DNA of 64,000 nucleotides, taken from contig CAWGCA010000042.1 of NCBI GenBank assembly GCA_963820955.1, positions 65,757-129,756 of the forward strand. The letters are read 5' to 3'. The notes beneath the pieces were generated by a model, which saw nothing but the letters and a program-made list of their open reading frames with translations, had not been told where the DNA came from and searched no databases. This DNA is from CAWGCA01 sp963820955 (lineage in GTDB: Bacteria; Pseudomonadota; Gammaproteobacteria; Chromatiales; Chromatiaceae). The translations under genes were made by a program, and so were the position numbers. Positions 8,394 through 17,243 of the stretch are shown one piece after another. The first letter of the stretch is position 1; each line of letters starts with the position of its first letter.

Positions 8394-9658
8394 TTACGGC
8401 GGCGGAAATCCTTGATCTGAAACAGCGTGTTGGCCGCCTCGAGCAGCTCCATCTGACCGTCGAACCCGGCCTGTCGGATTTGGGCGCTGGGGGTGTGCAG
8501 TAGTTTGTTGGTCAGGGTGTGGGCGAGGAACTCCATCGCCTCCTCCGGTGACTTGCCGTTATGCAGTTGTCTCAGGGCCCGCTGCAGCACTTCGTTCCGC
8601 ATCTTCTCCGCCTGCTGACGGTAGTCCTGCACCATGCCCACCGCATCGAGCGAGCGCAGCCAGCCCATGAACTCCTCAGCGTGCAGCTCGATGATTTCCT
8701 GTGCCTGTTCCGCCGCCTCCTGGCGGGAGCGCATATTTTCTTCGATTACCTCCTGCAGATCATCCACCGTGTACAGGTAGACGTCGGTCAGTTCCGCCAC
8801 CTCCGGTTCAATGTCTCGTGGTACTGCGATGTCGACCATGAACATGGGTTGATGCCGCCGCTTCTTCAGGGCGCTCTCAACCGTTCCCTTTCCCAGCACC
8901 GGCAAGGGGCTGGCAGTGGATGAAATCACGATGTCCGCTTCGAACAGGTGTGATGGGATTTCGGTCAGGGCGATGGCATAGCCATCGAACTGGTTGGCCA
9001 GGTTATGGGCCCGCTCGATCGTCCGATTGGCGACGATAATCCGGCCTATGCCATGCTGGTGCAGGTGGCGTGCCGCCAGTTCGATGGTTTCCCCGGCGCC
9101 GATAAGCAGTGCGGTCTGACTTGCGAGTTCACTGAAAATCTGCCGTGCAAGGCTGACAGCGGAAAACGCCACTGATACTGGACTGTGGCCGATTGCCGTG
9201 TCGGTCCGAACCTGTTTGGCGACCGAAAAGGTGTGCTGGAACTGCCGACTCAGCAGCTTGCCCACGGAGGACGCATCCCGGGCGGTCTGGTAGGCCTGTT
9301 TTACCTGGCCAAGGATCTGGGGCTCGCCCAGCACCATAGAGTCAAGGCCGCAGGCAACCGCCAGCAGATGTTTGACCCCTGCTTTCTCCTGGTGGGAGTA
9401 AAGGTAGGGTGAAATGGTCTCCAGTTCCAGTCCGTGGAACTCCGCCAGCCATCGGCTGACCTCATCCAGGCCGGAACTATCCAGGGCGCAGTAGAGCTCG
9501 GTCCGGTTACAGGTCGAGAGGATGAGCGCTTCCTCTATGCCCGGCCGTTCGCAGAGGCTACGCAGCGCGGCAACCACGATATCCGGACCAAAAGTCACCC
9601 TTTCCCGAATATCCACCGGGGCTGTTTTGTGGTTAAGACCGAGCGTGAGCAGCGTCAT
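8390..9658 (-). CDS. hemA: Glutamyl-tRNA reductase
   Basis: First committed enzyme of the C5 heme pathway, reducing Glu-tRNA(Glu) to glutamate-1-semialdehyde with NADPH. At 422 residues it begins with MTLLTLGLNHKTAPVDIRE and has the catalytic cysteine at position 50 in STCNRTELY. The NADPH-binding region contains LLIGAGETIELAARHL, followed by the C-terminal helical dimerisation domain. It leads the hemA-prfA-prmC operon and is divergent from the TPR lipoprotein gene across 355 bases. The upstream DNA is AT-rich just before the start, compatible with a promoter, but I could not fix one with confidence. Confidence 0.98.
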   Translation of the reverse strand: MTLLTLGLNHKTAPVDIRERVTFGPDIVVAALRSLCERPGIEEALILSTCNRTELYCALDSSGLDEVSRWLAEFHGLELETISPYLYSHQEKAGVKHLLAVACGLDSMVLGEPQILGQVKQAYQTARDASSVGKLLSRQFQHTFSVAKQVRTDTAIGHSPVSVAFSAVSLARQIFSELASQTALLIGAGETIELAARHLHQHGIGRIIVANRTIERAHNLANQFDGYAIALTEIPSHLFEADIVISSTASPLPVLGKGTVESALKKRRHQPMFMVDIAVPRDIEPEVAELTDVYLYTVDDLQEVIEENMRSRQEAAEQAQEIIELHAEEFMGWLRSLDAVGMVQDYRQQAEKMRNEVLQRALRQLHNGKSPEEAMEFLAHTLTNKLLHTPSAQIRQAGFDGQMELLEAANTLFQIKDFRRRK

Positions 9659-10013
9659 ATGGACTGTTTTTTGGCTTTGGGAATTCGAAATTTTGTATTA
9701 TCAATAAGTTGAATTCAAGTATTGCCTCGGATCAAACAGTGAATCAGGGCTGGATTCGGATGTCCTTTCCGGTCTTTCGGTGCGGTGTTTGGCAGGGCTT
9801 GTGCAACCCTAAACTGCGCCGTAATGCCATGCCCTGATAGCGGGGAGAGCCGGGGATTTCAGTTGGCCCTCGGCTCCAGTCTGCAGCTCTATTAAAGTAT
9901 GTGCCTTTCGAGGGGTATCTCCTTTATGATATCCATCCTGGCCGGCACGCAGTTTGTCGGGTGGGGCATTCCGAAGTCAGTAATCCGGTTGATTGGCGCC
10001 AGGTGGGGAATCG
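9659..10013. other. Intergenic region between divergent hemA and TPR lipoprotein genes
   Basis: No gene is supported in these 355 bases. The hemA-proximal 60 bases are AT-rich. A hairpin lies at 9847-9876 (GAGCCG paired with CGGCTC, plus an inner GGG/CCC), without a following T-run. Both promoters should be here but no hexamer pair with a good spacer stands out. The run GGTGGGG (10002-10008) just before the ATG at 10014 serves as ribosome binding site for the lipoprotein gene. Confidence 0.6.
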
Positions 10014-11777
10014 ATGACAGCATTTTTAAAGCTTGTGTTTCTGCTGCAACTCCTGATGTTGCTGGTGAGTTGTACGACCCTGCCGGGCCAGGGCAAGGAG
10101 GGTGCGGATGCAGTCGACTCGGCGTCAGAGGTCGGCGCAACAGACCAAGAGCCGGTTGTCTTGCCTTTCCCCGAACCCGAGCCGTCGCCGGAAGAACTGG
10201 ACGCCGATGTGGTTTTCAGCGCCCTGGTGGGGGAGATAGCGACTCAGCGGGGTCAGCTGGATCTGGCTTACCAGCATCAACTGCAGACCGCTGTCCTGTC
10301 CGGCGACGCCATCGCCGCGGAAAGGGCGACTCGGATCGCTCTGGTCCTGAAACGACCTGAGCTCGCGCTCAAGGCGGTGGAAAAATGGGTGGAACTGGCG
10401 CCCAACAACCTTACGGCTCGTCAGTTGGCGGCGGCGCTGTTTCTGCAGGATGGGCGCCCCGAGCAGACGCTGCAGCAGTTGCAGGCAATTATCGCTATCA
10501 GCGAAGCACGGGGTGAAGATGGTTTCCTGCACGCGATGGCCGCGCTGAGTAAGGCGGAGGACCGTCCGGCTGCGATGGGTCTGATGCGGCAGCTGGCCGC
10601 CAGTCATCCAGCTGATCAACGGGCCGGCTATGCCCTGGCTATGATGGCCCTGATGTGGAAGGACTATCCGTTGGCTGAGGCCGAGACGCGAAAAGTGATT
10701 GAACAGAACCCGGAGGCAGGCCGAGCCTATGTTCTGTTGAGTAGGGTGCGTGTGGCACAGGGCGACCGAGAGGGCGCCCTCAGGGTATTGCGGGAGGCAG
10801 TCGAGAGAAAACCAGACGATCTGCTGCTGAATGCAGCCTTGGCCCGGCTGCTGGTGGAGGCAGAGGAATACGAGCAGGCCTATCAACAGTTTCTCAAGGT
10901 AGATCAGTTGCAGCCTGGGGGTGCCGATCTCCAGTATTCACTCGGTGTACTGGCGCTCCAGCTGGACCGGCTGGATGAGGCTGCCCGGTACTTCCAGAAG
11001 TTGCAGGAGTCAGGTGAGCGCCCAAACGAAGTCGCCTACTATCTCGGCCGGATCGAGGAGGAAAAGGGTCGATCGGCGCAGGCGATAGCCAGTTACGAGC
11101 GAGTGAAAAAGGGAGATTTTCAGCAGGATGCCCAAGTGAGGATAGCCCGCATCCTGGCACAGCAGGGTAAATTACAGGAGTCGCGGGAGCGGTTGCGGCG
11201 AATGCGTCTCCAGTGGCGCGACCAGGAGGTCCAGCTGTACCTGATCGAGGCTGAGATGCTGCGGGAGCTGGGGGCCGGACAAGAGGTGTTGGCCCTTTAC
11301 GACGAGGCGCTGCAGGCCCATCCGGATAACCATGATCTGCTTTATGCTCGGGCCCTGTACGCCGTCACCATAGACCGCCTCGATCTACTGGAAAGCGATC
11401 TGCGCAGGATTTTGGCGCAGAATCCGGATCATGTGGACGCCTTGAATGCGCTTGGCTATACCCTGGCGGACCAGACGGACCGCTATCAGGAGGCGCTGGG
11501 ACTGATAACCCGCGCCTTTGAACTCAAACCGGATGCCCCCGCCATACTCGACAGCATGGGCTGGATTCAATACCGGCTTGGAAACTACCCGCAGGCCTTG
11601 GGCTATCTCCAGCAGGCGTTCGAGCAGCTGCAGGATTCGGAAATCGCCGCGCACCTTGGCGAAGTGCTCTGGGTGGTGGGGCAGCGGGACCGGGCGCTCC
11701 AGATATGGCAGGAGATGCTGAAGAAAGACCCGCAGAGCAAGCTGATCCAGGAAACCATGCAACGACTCATGCAGTGA
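10014..11777 (+). CDS. TPR-repeat outer-membrane-type lipoprotein
   Basis: A 587-residue predicted lipoprotein made almost entirely of tetratricopeptide repeats. The N terminus is a type II signal peptide with a lipobox (hydrophobic core LVFLLQLLMLLVSC, cysteine at 19), so it should be processed by Lsp. TPR helices run from about residue 75 to the end; clear copies include RAYVLLSRVRVAQGDREGAL and DALNALGYTLADQTDRYQEA. TPR lipoproteins usually act as scaffolds in envelope assembly. The ATG at 10014 has a strong GGTGGGG upstream; the TTG 21 bases earlier is less likely. ispE follows after 67 bases in the same orientation. In many gammaproteobacteria lolB occupies this position; it is not present here. 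Confidence 0.88.
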   Translation: MTAFLKLVFLLQLLMLLVSCTTLPGQGKEGADAVDSASEVGATDQEPVVLPFPEPEPSPEELDADVVFSALVGEIATQRGQLDLAYQHQLQTAVLSGDAIAAERATRIALVLKRPELALKAVEKWVELAPNNLTARQLAAALFLQDGRPEQTLQQLQAIIAISEARGEDGFLHAMAALSKAEDRPAAMGLMRQLAASHPADQRAGYALAMMALMWKDYPLAEAETRKVIEQNPEAGRAYVLLSRVRVAQGDREGALRVLREAVERKPDDLLLNAALARLLVEAEEYEQAYQQFLKVDQLQPGGADLQYSLGVLALQLDRLDEAARYFQKLQESGERPNEVAYYLGRIEEEKGRSAQAIASYERVKKGDFQQDAQVRIARILAQQGKLQESRERLRRMRLQWRDQEVQLYLIEAEMLRELGAGQEVLALYDEALQAHPDNHDLLYARALYAVTIDRLDLLESDLRRILAQNPDHVDALNALGYTLADQTDRYQEALGLITRAFELKPDAPAILDSMGWIQYRLGNYPQALGYLQQAFEQLQDSEIAAHLGEVLWVVGQRDRALQIWQEMLKKDPQSKLIQETMQRLMQ

Positions 11778-11844
11778 TCCCGCAGCCGATCAGTCGCTAT
11801 CTCAGGGCGGCAAACTGGCTGCCGACCCGGCAGGTACTCACGCA

Positions 11845-12693
11845 GTGACAGAACAGGACGCGATCAGCTGGCCGGCGCCGGCCAAGCTGAATCTGATGTT
11901 GAGAATCGTCGGCCGGCGTGATGATGGTTATCATTTACTGCAGACAGTTTTTCAGTTTCTTGATCACTCCGACCGCTTGTGTTTTCGCATCCGGGACGAT
12001 GGCGTCATTCGCCGCTGCAATCCGCTCAGGGGGTTGCCGGAGGCGAAGGATCTGGCGGTGCGCGCGGCCCGTCTGCTGCAGCAGCAGACGGGGGTCTCTC
12101 TGGGTGCGGACATCGAGCTGCGGAAGTGCCTGCCCATGGGGGCGGGCCTGGGTGGAGGGAGTTCTGATGCGGCAACCACACTGGTGGCTCTTAACCACCT
12201 CTGGAAGTGCGGCCTCTCCGCTGCTCGACTGGCCCAGATCGGACTCTCGCTGGGGGCCGATGTGCCAGTATTCGTCGGCGGCGTGGCGGCTTGGGGCGAG
12301 GGGGTGGGGGAGCGGTTGGAGCCGCTGGAACTGCCTGAGCCCTGGTACCTGGTATTGATCCCACCCTGCCACATTTCTACCGCAGAAATCTTTTCAGCAC
12401 CCGATTTGACACGGGACTCCGGCCGGATCAAAATACGCGACTTCCTCGCCGGTAGCGTGGAAAATGATTGTTTGTCAGTTGTTTGCTCGCGGTATCCTCA
12501 GGTGGCAGCCGCGCTGAAATGGCTGGGTCGTTTCGCTGATGCCAGGCTGACTGGCACTGGGGCCGCAGTATTTGCCGCTTTCGAGAGCGAGCAGGCCGCA
12601 GACAGGGTGAAGGCGCAGGCGCCAACCGACTATCGGTTTTTTGTGGCCAGGGGATTGAACCGGTCGCCTTTACTGGAACTGACGCAGGTATGA
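11845..12693 (+). CDS. ispE: 4-diphosphocytidyl-2-C-methyl-D-erythritol kinase
   Basis: IspE phosphorylates the 2-hydroxyl of CDP-methylerythritol in the non-mevalonate isoprenoid pathway. A 282-residue GHMP kinase with the substrate-binding APAKLNLMLRIVGRRDDGYH at the N terminus, the ATP loop PMGAGLGGGSSDAA at 97-110, the catalytic Asp of LGADVPVF and a C-terminal LTGTGAAVFAAF motif. The start is GTG; the sequence from SWPAPAKLNL on is the conserved family start. It lies in the usual order ispE, tRNA-Gln, prs, rplY, pth. Confidence 0.97.
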   Translation: MTEQDAISWPAPAKLNLMLRIVGRRDDGYHLLQTVFQFLDHSDRLCFRIRDDGVIRRCNPLRGLPEAKDLAVRAARLLQQQTGVSLGADIELRKCLPMGAGLGGGSSDAATTLVALNHLWKCGLSAARLAQIGLSLGADVPVFVGGVAAWGEGVGERLEPLELPEPWYLVLIPPCHISTAEIFSAPDLTRDSGRIKIRDFLAGSVENDCLSVVCSRYPQVAAALKWLGRFADARLTGTGAAVFAAFESEQAADRVKAQAPTDYRFFVARGLNRSPLLELTQV

Positions 12694-12720
12694 CCGGCGG
12701 CGGGTTTCGACAGTTAATAT

Positions 12721-12795
12721 TGGGGCGTCGCCAAGTGGTAAGGCACAGGGTTTTGATCCCTGCATGCGCAGGTTCGAATCCTGCCGCCCCAGCCA
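12721..12795 (+). tRNA. tRNA-Gln(TTG)
   Basis: Complete cloverleaf. The acceptor arm TGGGGCG pairs with CGCCCCA, the anticodon stem CAGGG/CCCTG encloses loop TTTTGAT with anticodon TTG, and the T arm is GCAGG/CCTGC around TTCGAAT. The 3' CCA is encoded. It sits between ispE and prs, its standard gammaproteobacterial position. Confidence 0.97.
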
Positions 12796-12864
12796 GACGT
12801 AAGCCTAGGGTCCATTCACTGTTCCGTTACCTGAATACTAGATATGAGAGAGGGGGGACCTGAG

Positions 12865-13818
12865 GTGTCAGCCAGCGGCATGATGCTGTTTTCGGGCAAC
12901 GCTAATCCGGAACTCGTGACTGAAATTGCCGGTTGGTTGAACCTGCGGCAGGGCAAGGCGATCGTCGGCCGCTTCAGCGATGGTGAGATGATGGCGGAGA
13001 TCCAGGAGAGTGTCCGCGGACGGGACGTCTATGTCATCCAGTCGACTTCCCAGCCGACCAATGACAATCTGATGGAGTTGTTGGTCCTGATAGATGCATT
13101 GCGCTGGGCCTCGGCGGAACGGGTCACCGCGGTCATCCCCTATTTTGGCTACGCCCGTCAGGATCGACGGCCTCGCTCTGCCCGAGTGCCTATCACCGCG
13201 CGCCTGGTGGCAAAACAGATTGCGTCAGCTGGCGCTGATCGGGTGGTGACCGTGGATCTGCATGCCGATCAGATCCAGGGTTTTTTCGACATCCCGGTGG
13301 ACAATATTTATGCCCTGCCGATTTTGCTGGGTGATGTCTGGCGGCAGAAGTACCCGAACCTGATGGTGGTTTCGCCCGACGTAGGGGGTGTGGTCCGTGC
13401 CCGTGCCCTTGCCAAGCAGCTGGATGACGCGGATCTGGCCATTATTGACAAGCGGCGGCCGCTGGCCAACGAAGCGCAGGTGATGAACATCATCGGTGAT
13501 GTAGAAAACCGAACCTGTGTTCTGATCGACGACCTGGTGGACACTGCAGGGACCCTGTGCAAGGCGGCCCATGCGCTGAAGGAACATGGCGCGGAGCGGG
13601 TGGTGGCCTACTGCAGTCACCCGGTACTGTCCGGACCGGCAGTGAGTAATATTACCAACTCGGAACTGGACGAACTGGTGGTGTCGAATACCATCCCGTT
13701 GAATTCGGATGCCGGGAACTGTGACAAGATCCGTCAGATCAGTATTGCTGAACTGCTGGCGGAGACCATGCGGCGTGTCGCCAACGACGAATCGGTCAGC
13801 TCACTGTTTATGGAGTGA
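12865..13818 (+). CDS. prs: Ribose-phosphate pyrophosphokinase
   Basis: Makes PRPP from ribose-5-phosphate and ATP for nucleotide, histidine and tryptophan synthesis. The body matches class I PRPP synthases throughout: the VGRFSDGE substrate loop, the ATP-binding YFGYARQDRR, the VTVDLHADQIQGFF flexible-loop region and the PRPP loop VLIDDLVDTAGT. I prefer the GTG at 12865 (317 residues, close to E. coli's 315) because AGGGGGG lies at ideal distance before it. The ATG at 12844 would add seven residues but lacks a ribosome binding site. The ATG at 12880 is a third option. Confidence 0.95.
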   Translation: MSASGMMLFSGNANPELVTEIAGWLNLRQGKAIVGRFSDGEMMAEIQESVRGRDVYVIQSTSQPTNDNLMELLVLIDALRWASAERVTAVIPYFGYARQDRRPRSARVPITARLVAKQIASAGADRVVTVDLHADQIQGFFDIPVDNIYALPILLGDVWRQKYPNLMVVSPDVGGVVRARALAKQLDDADLAIIDKRRPLANEAQVMNIIGDVENRTCVLIDDLVDTAGTLCKAAHALKEHGAERVVAYCSHPVLSGPAVSNITNSELDELVVSNTIPLNSDAGNCDKIRQISIAELLAETMRRVANDESVSSLFME

Positions 13819-13904
13819 AGCCGACAGGCCTTTGAAGCCAATAGCACTTTCGGTCTGGTCGCGGGCCGGTGGTGATTTTTTCAACTGCGATTGATTTGGA
13901 GTAG

Positions 13905-14540
13905 ATGATGAGCAAAATCTTTGAAATCGAGGCGCAGCCGCGCAGCGACACGGGTAAGGGTGCGAGCCGCCGCCTGCGTCGTCAGGGGCTGGTGCCGGGT
14001 ATCGTCTATGGTGCGGGACAGGACCCGCAGATGATTACCCTGCAACATAATGATCTGGTGCTGCATTTGGAACACGAGGCCTTCTATTCTCACATTCTGT
14101 CCCTCAAGCAGGGGGCGAAATCCCAGCAGGTAATCCTGAAGGATCTGCAGCGTCACCCGGCCAAGCCGTTCGTGCTGCACGCCGATTTCTTGCGGGTCAG
14201 CGCCATGGAGAAGCTCCGTACACAGGTGCCGGTTCACTTCGTCAATGAAGAGGTGGCTGCGGGGGTCAAGATGGGTGGCGCTATATCCCATCACATTACC
14301 AGTATCGAGATTACCTGCCTGCCCAAGGATCTGCCAGGATTTATCGAGGTGGATATGACTACCTTGGAGATCGGCGACACGGTCCTGATGTCCGGCCTCA
14401 AGCTGCCGGAGGGTGTCGAACTCTATAGCGTTGAGAACGACCTGCCAGTGGTTTCCGTGCATAGCGGTCATGTGACTGAGGAGCCGGAGGAAGGAGCCGA
14501 AGTGGAGGATTTGGGCGGAGAGCCCTCGGTCGAGGAGTAA
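13905..14540 (+). CDS. rplY: Ribosomal protein bL25, long (TL5/CTC) form
   Basis: Binds 5S rRNA in the central protuberance of the 50S subunit. The N-terminal 90 residues are the L25 barrel (RSDTGKGASRRLRRQGLVPG, then the VYGAG segment). The rest is the extra CTC/TL5 C-terminal domain found in many proteobacteria, giving 211 residues against 94 in E. coli. The tail is very acidic (EEPEEGAEVEDLGGEPSVEE). Two consecutive ATGs (13905, 13908) follow a GGAG, and either can serve as start. It is followed by a GC-rich hairpin and then pth. Confidence 0.96.
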   Translation: MMSKIFEIEAQPRSDTGKGASRRLRRQGLVPGIVYGAGQDPQMITLQHNDLVLHLEHEAFYSHILSLKQGAKSQQVILKDLQRHPAKPFVLHADFLRVSAMEKLRTQVPVHFVNEEVAAGVKMGGAISHHITSIEITCLPKDLPGFIEVDMTTLEIGDTVLMSGLKLPEGVELYSVENDLPVVSVHSGHVTEEPEEGAEVEDLGGEPSVEE

Positions 14541-14547
14541 GCCTCAC

Positions 14548-14571
14548 GGGGCGGGTCCGGTGCCCCGCCCC
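14548..14571 (+). terminator. GC-rich hairpin after rplY
   Basis: Perfect 8-bp stem GGGGCGGG/CCCGCCCC with an 8-base loop, 7 bases after the rplY stop. The following bases (TATTATCC) are only weakly T-rich, so it may be a partial terminator or a 3'-end-stabilising hairpin. Confidence 0.5.
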
Positions 14572-14620
14572 TATTATCCGCTGTTTCCCTCAAGGCGGGG
14601 TGACTTTCATCCTGTGCAGT

Positions 14621-14657
14621 GCGTTGTAAAAGTCCGTCCAAGAGGCTTTTGCAACGC
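14621..14657 (+). other. Long inverted repeat in the rplY-pth gap
   Basis: GCGTTGTAAAAG (14621-14632) pairs with CTTTTGCAACGC (14646-14657) in a 12-bp stem with a single G-T wobble and a 13-base loop. No T-run follows. It could be an mRNA processing or stability element, or part of a small dispersed repeat; its role is unknown. Confidence 0.5.
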
Positions 14658-14778
14658 GGAAACACAAAATGCGATTTTTCGTTCCCTTCCTTCGAAACGG
14701 CTTGCAGCCGCCGGCAATGGCGGTCCATCCTGGGACTGCGTCGGCTGTCGCCCTGTGCGATAGCCTCCTATGCATGCC

Positions 14779-15360
14779 ATGACGTCGCCGGTTCGTCTCA
14801 TCGTCGGCCTCGGCAACCCGGGCGCGCGGTATGAAGGGACCCGCCATAACGCCGGTTTCCTGCTGGTCGATCTGCTTGCCCGCCGTCACGGCGGAAGCTT
14901 CAAGAGCGAATCCCGTTTTTACGGTCAGGTCTGCCGCATTAGCCTTCAGGGGCGGGAGTGCTGGCTGCTGCGACCCTCCACCTATATGAACCGCAGCGGC
15001 CAATCGGTTTCCAGCCTGGCGAGCTACTTCAAGATTGCCCCGGAACAGATGCTGGTGGCCCACGACGAACTGGACCTGCCGGCGGGGGCGGTGCGCCTGA
15101 AACAGGGCGGTGGTCATGCCGGTCACAACGGGCTGAGGGACATCATCAGCGCCCTGGGCGGGCGCGACTTCTGGCGCCTGCGGCTCGGGATCGACCGCCC
15201 TGAAGATGGCAGGCAGGTGGTCGATTATGTCCTGGGGCGACCCTCGAGGGAGGATGCCGCTGCCCTCGAGCAGGCGGTGGTGTCGGCGGCGGAGGTACTG
15301 CCTGAGATCCTGGCCGGGGAGTTTCAGCGGGCCATGCATCGGCTGCACACGGTTGATTAG
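14779..15360 (+). CDS. pth: Peptidyl-tRNA hydrolase
   Basis: Cleaves peptidyl-tRNAs that drop off ribosomes. It has 193 residues from the ATG at 14779, chosen because MTSPVRLIVGLGNPG aligns with the family start; an in-frame ATG lies three codons upstream at 14770. The active-site His is in TRHNAGF, the conserved Asn-containing RPSTYMNRSGQ follows, the Asp is in AHDELDLP, and GGGHAGHNGLRDI completes the site. It is the last gene of the ispE-prs-rplY-pth run. ychF, often next, is absent; a more AT-rich accessory segment begins instead. Confidence 0.97.
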   Translation: MTSPVRLIVGLGNPGARYEGTRHNAGFLLVDLLARRHGGSFKSESRFYGQVCRISLQGRECWLLRPSTYMNRSGQSVSSLASYFKIAPEQMLVAHDELDLPAGAVRLKQGGGHAGHNGLRDIISALGGRDFWRLRLGIDRPEDGRQVVDYVLGRPSREDAAALEQAVVSAAEVLPEILAGEFQRAMHRLHTVD

Positions 15361-15569
15361 CTCGTATCATTTCTCACGCTTCGGATTGCTTGGTGTCACT
15401 GATCGGCATTATGACGCCAGCAGATAGCGACCCAAAAGGGGGCGCGCTGGCATGATTGTTTCGCGTTTTCTCTTATTTAAACGAGGGTGCCGGAGAATTC
15501 AGCAAGATTTCGCAGCAATCAGGGTGAAAAGAGAGGTGATGGCCGCTCAATAATTGCCGACTTAAAAAT

Positions 15570-17243
15570 TTAAATACGTTTATCGAGCGCCTCACGAAGT
15601 TCACCCAGATCTTCTTCATAGTTCTTCCAACGTTTGACTGATTTACGGTAGATCGGTTGACGGACCTGGTCCGTACTTGTGGTCACTACATTACGTTTGG
15701 ACCGATGAAAATCCAGGCAGCTATTATCCCATTTTAGCCCGCAAAATTTGACAATCTCCCGGCTCACACGTTCAGGGGCTTCGACCAAATCCTCATAATG
15801 AACATCCATTATTGATAGCGATAATGTATTCTTCCAATGATCCATCAATTCCTCATATAAGCGGTAGTACCGTCCAAGATTGGTCAGATTGTAGGAGTAT
15901 GCATGCCCCATTAATCTATTGGTATAGCAGGAAAGGCATGTGTCCATCGGATCTCGTACACAATGAATGACTCTGGCTTTTGGGAACAGTAACTGGATTA
16001 GGCCAAGGTGCTGATAATTTCCTGGCATTTTATCCGTTATTATCCTGGTACTGCCAGGTGCCTTCATTGAGATATCTTTGATATATCGCTTGGCTACAGT
16101 ACTTAGCTGGCCTTGGTCTACTTCTGATAGACATACCGGATAGGGTTGCCTGACGCCCACATCACTGCAAATTGTCTTGGCAATATTTGCTATTTCCATA
16201 CGTTCGCCAGCACCATGAATCTCTGGGTGGCTGGAAAGGATCTGTTCCACAAGGGATGTTCCCGATCGTGGCATGCCTAGAATAAACACCGGTCGAATGC
16301 GTTTTGACAGATTTTTTGCGTGAGCAGCTAATGTGAAAAATTCCCGATTGAGTTGCTGTTTAACTGATTTGATCCATCTTTTCTGTTCCCATGGATCAAA
16401 CGAAATGTCGCATAATTTGTTCCCCTGAGCAAAATGCCAGAACGCCTTCTTGTAATTGCCTTCACGCTCATGGAGATTGCCCAGTGCAAAGTGAATTTTG
16501 CGCTCATATTCAACAGTAATCTGACCGGACAATAATACGTTCAACAGTTCCATTGCTTCCTGGCATCGACCCAGTGGCCGACAAAAATTCGCCAACAGAA
16601 TGGCAGCGGAAACATATGCCGTTTCCGGGTACAGCAGGGGTGCAATAATTTGGTAGGCTTTTTGGGGGTTACCGCCATATGCTTTCACCGTTGCCAATTG
16701 GGTGAGTGCTTCCTTATTTCCAGGCTCTTCCCTTAATGTGGTCATGAAGCACTTCTCCGCCCTTATTAGTTCGCCCTGAGCGATGTAGATGAGCCCTAAC
16801 TGCAGATGAACTCCCGCATGTGCGGGCGCAATTCGTTTAGCCCCGTTAAGCTGAGATAAAGCGTCAGGAATATTCCCTCGCTCGTATTCGATAAATGCCA
16901 GTTTGATTTTTGCGTCAACATGATTCGGATCGAGTCTAACAACCTGCTGCAGGTGGCGATGTGCTTGTGTCATGGCACCGGACTGTCCAAGTACCATGGC
17001 TAAATTGTAGTGGGCATGGATCCATTCTGGAGCAAGGCTTAGTGTCTTCTGATACTGTCTAACGGCCGCCTGTGCATCACCAAGTTGCGAAGATGTCCAG
17101 CCAAGGCGATACCAAATCTCAGGGTCTTCGGGAACAATTTGAGAAAGCTTTGAGAGTAACTCGTTAGCTCCTTTGAAATCATTGGCGGCCAGTAGGTTAT
17201 CAGCCTTAAAGCGAAGTGCCTGTGGTTCCATATTGTTTTTCAT
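15570..17243 (-). CDS. TPR-repeat sulfotransferase (second of tandem pair)
   Basis: About 557 residues. Residues 1-280 are TPR-like helical repeats (for example AHYNLAMVLGQSGAMTQAHR). The rest is a PAPS-dependent sulfotransferase domain with the 5'-phosphosulfate loop FILGMPRSGTSLVEQIL (GMPRSGT at 323-329), the 3'-phosphate region VIHCVRDPMDTCLSCY, and a C-terminal WKNYEEDLGEL. Expected to transfer sulfate from PAPS to a protein or carbohydrate; the acceptor is unknown. The ATG at 17243 shares its A with the TGA stop of the upstream paralogue (TGATG), implying translational coupling. Base composition is more AT-rich than the flanking housekeeping genes, a sign of transfer. Confidence 0.88.
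   Translation of the reverse strand: MKNNMEPQALRFKADNLLAANDFKGANELLSKLSQIVPEDPEIWYRLGWTSSQLGDAQAAVRQYQKTLSLAPEWIHAHYNLAMVLGQSGAMTQAHRHLQQVVRLDPNHVDAKIKLAFIEYERGNIPDALSQLNGAKRIAPAHAGVHLQLGLIYIAQGELIRAEKCFMTTLREEPGNKEALTQLATVKAYGGNPQKAYQIIAPLLYPETAYVSAAILLANFCRPLGRCQEAMELLNVLLSGQITVEYERKIHFALGNLHEREGNYKKAFWHFAQGNKLCDISFDPWEQKRWIKSVKQQLNREFFTLAAHAKNLSKRIRPVFILGMPRSGTSLVEQILSSHPEIHGAGERMEIANIAKTICSDVGVRQPYPVCLSEVDQGQLSTVAKRYIKDISMKAPGSTRIITDKMPGNYQHLGLIQLLFPKARVIHCVRDPMDTCLSCYTNRLMGHAYSYNLTNLGRYYRLYEELMDHWKNTLSLSIMDVHYEDLVEAPERVSREIVKFCGLKWDNSCLDFHRSKRNVVTTSTDQVRQPIYRKSVKRWKNYEEDLGELREALDKRI

Noticed and set aside
14590..15348. 252-residue frame antisense to pth
   Set aside because: Shadow of pth; no domain and no ribosome binding site.
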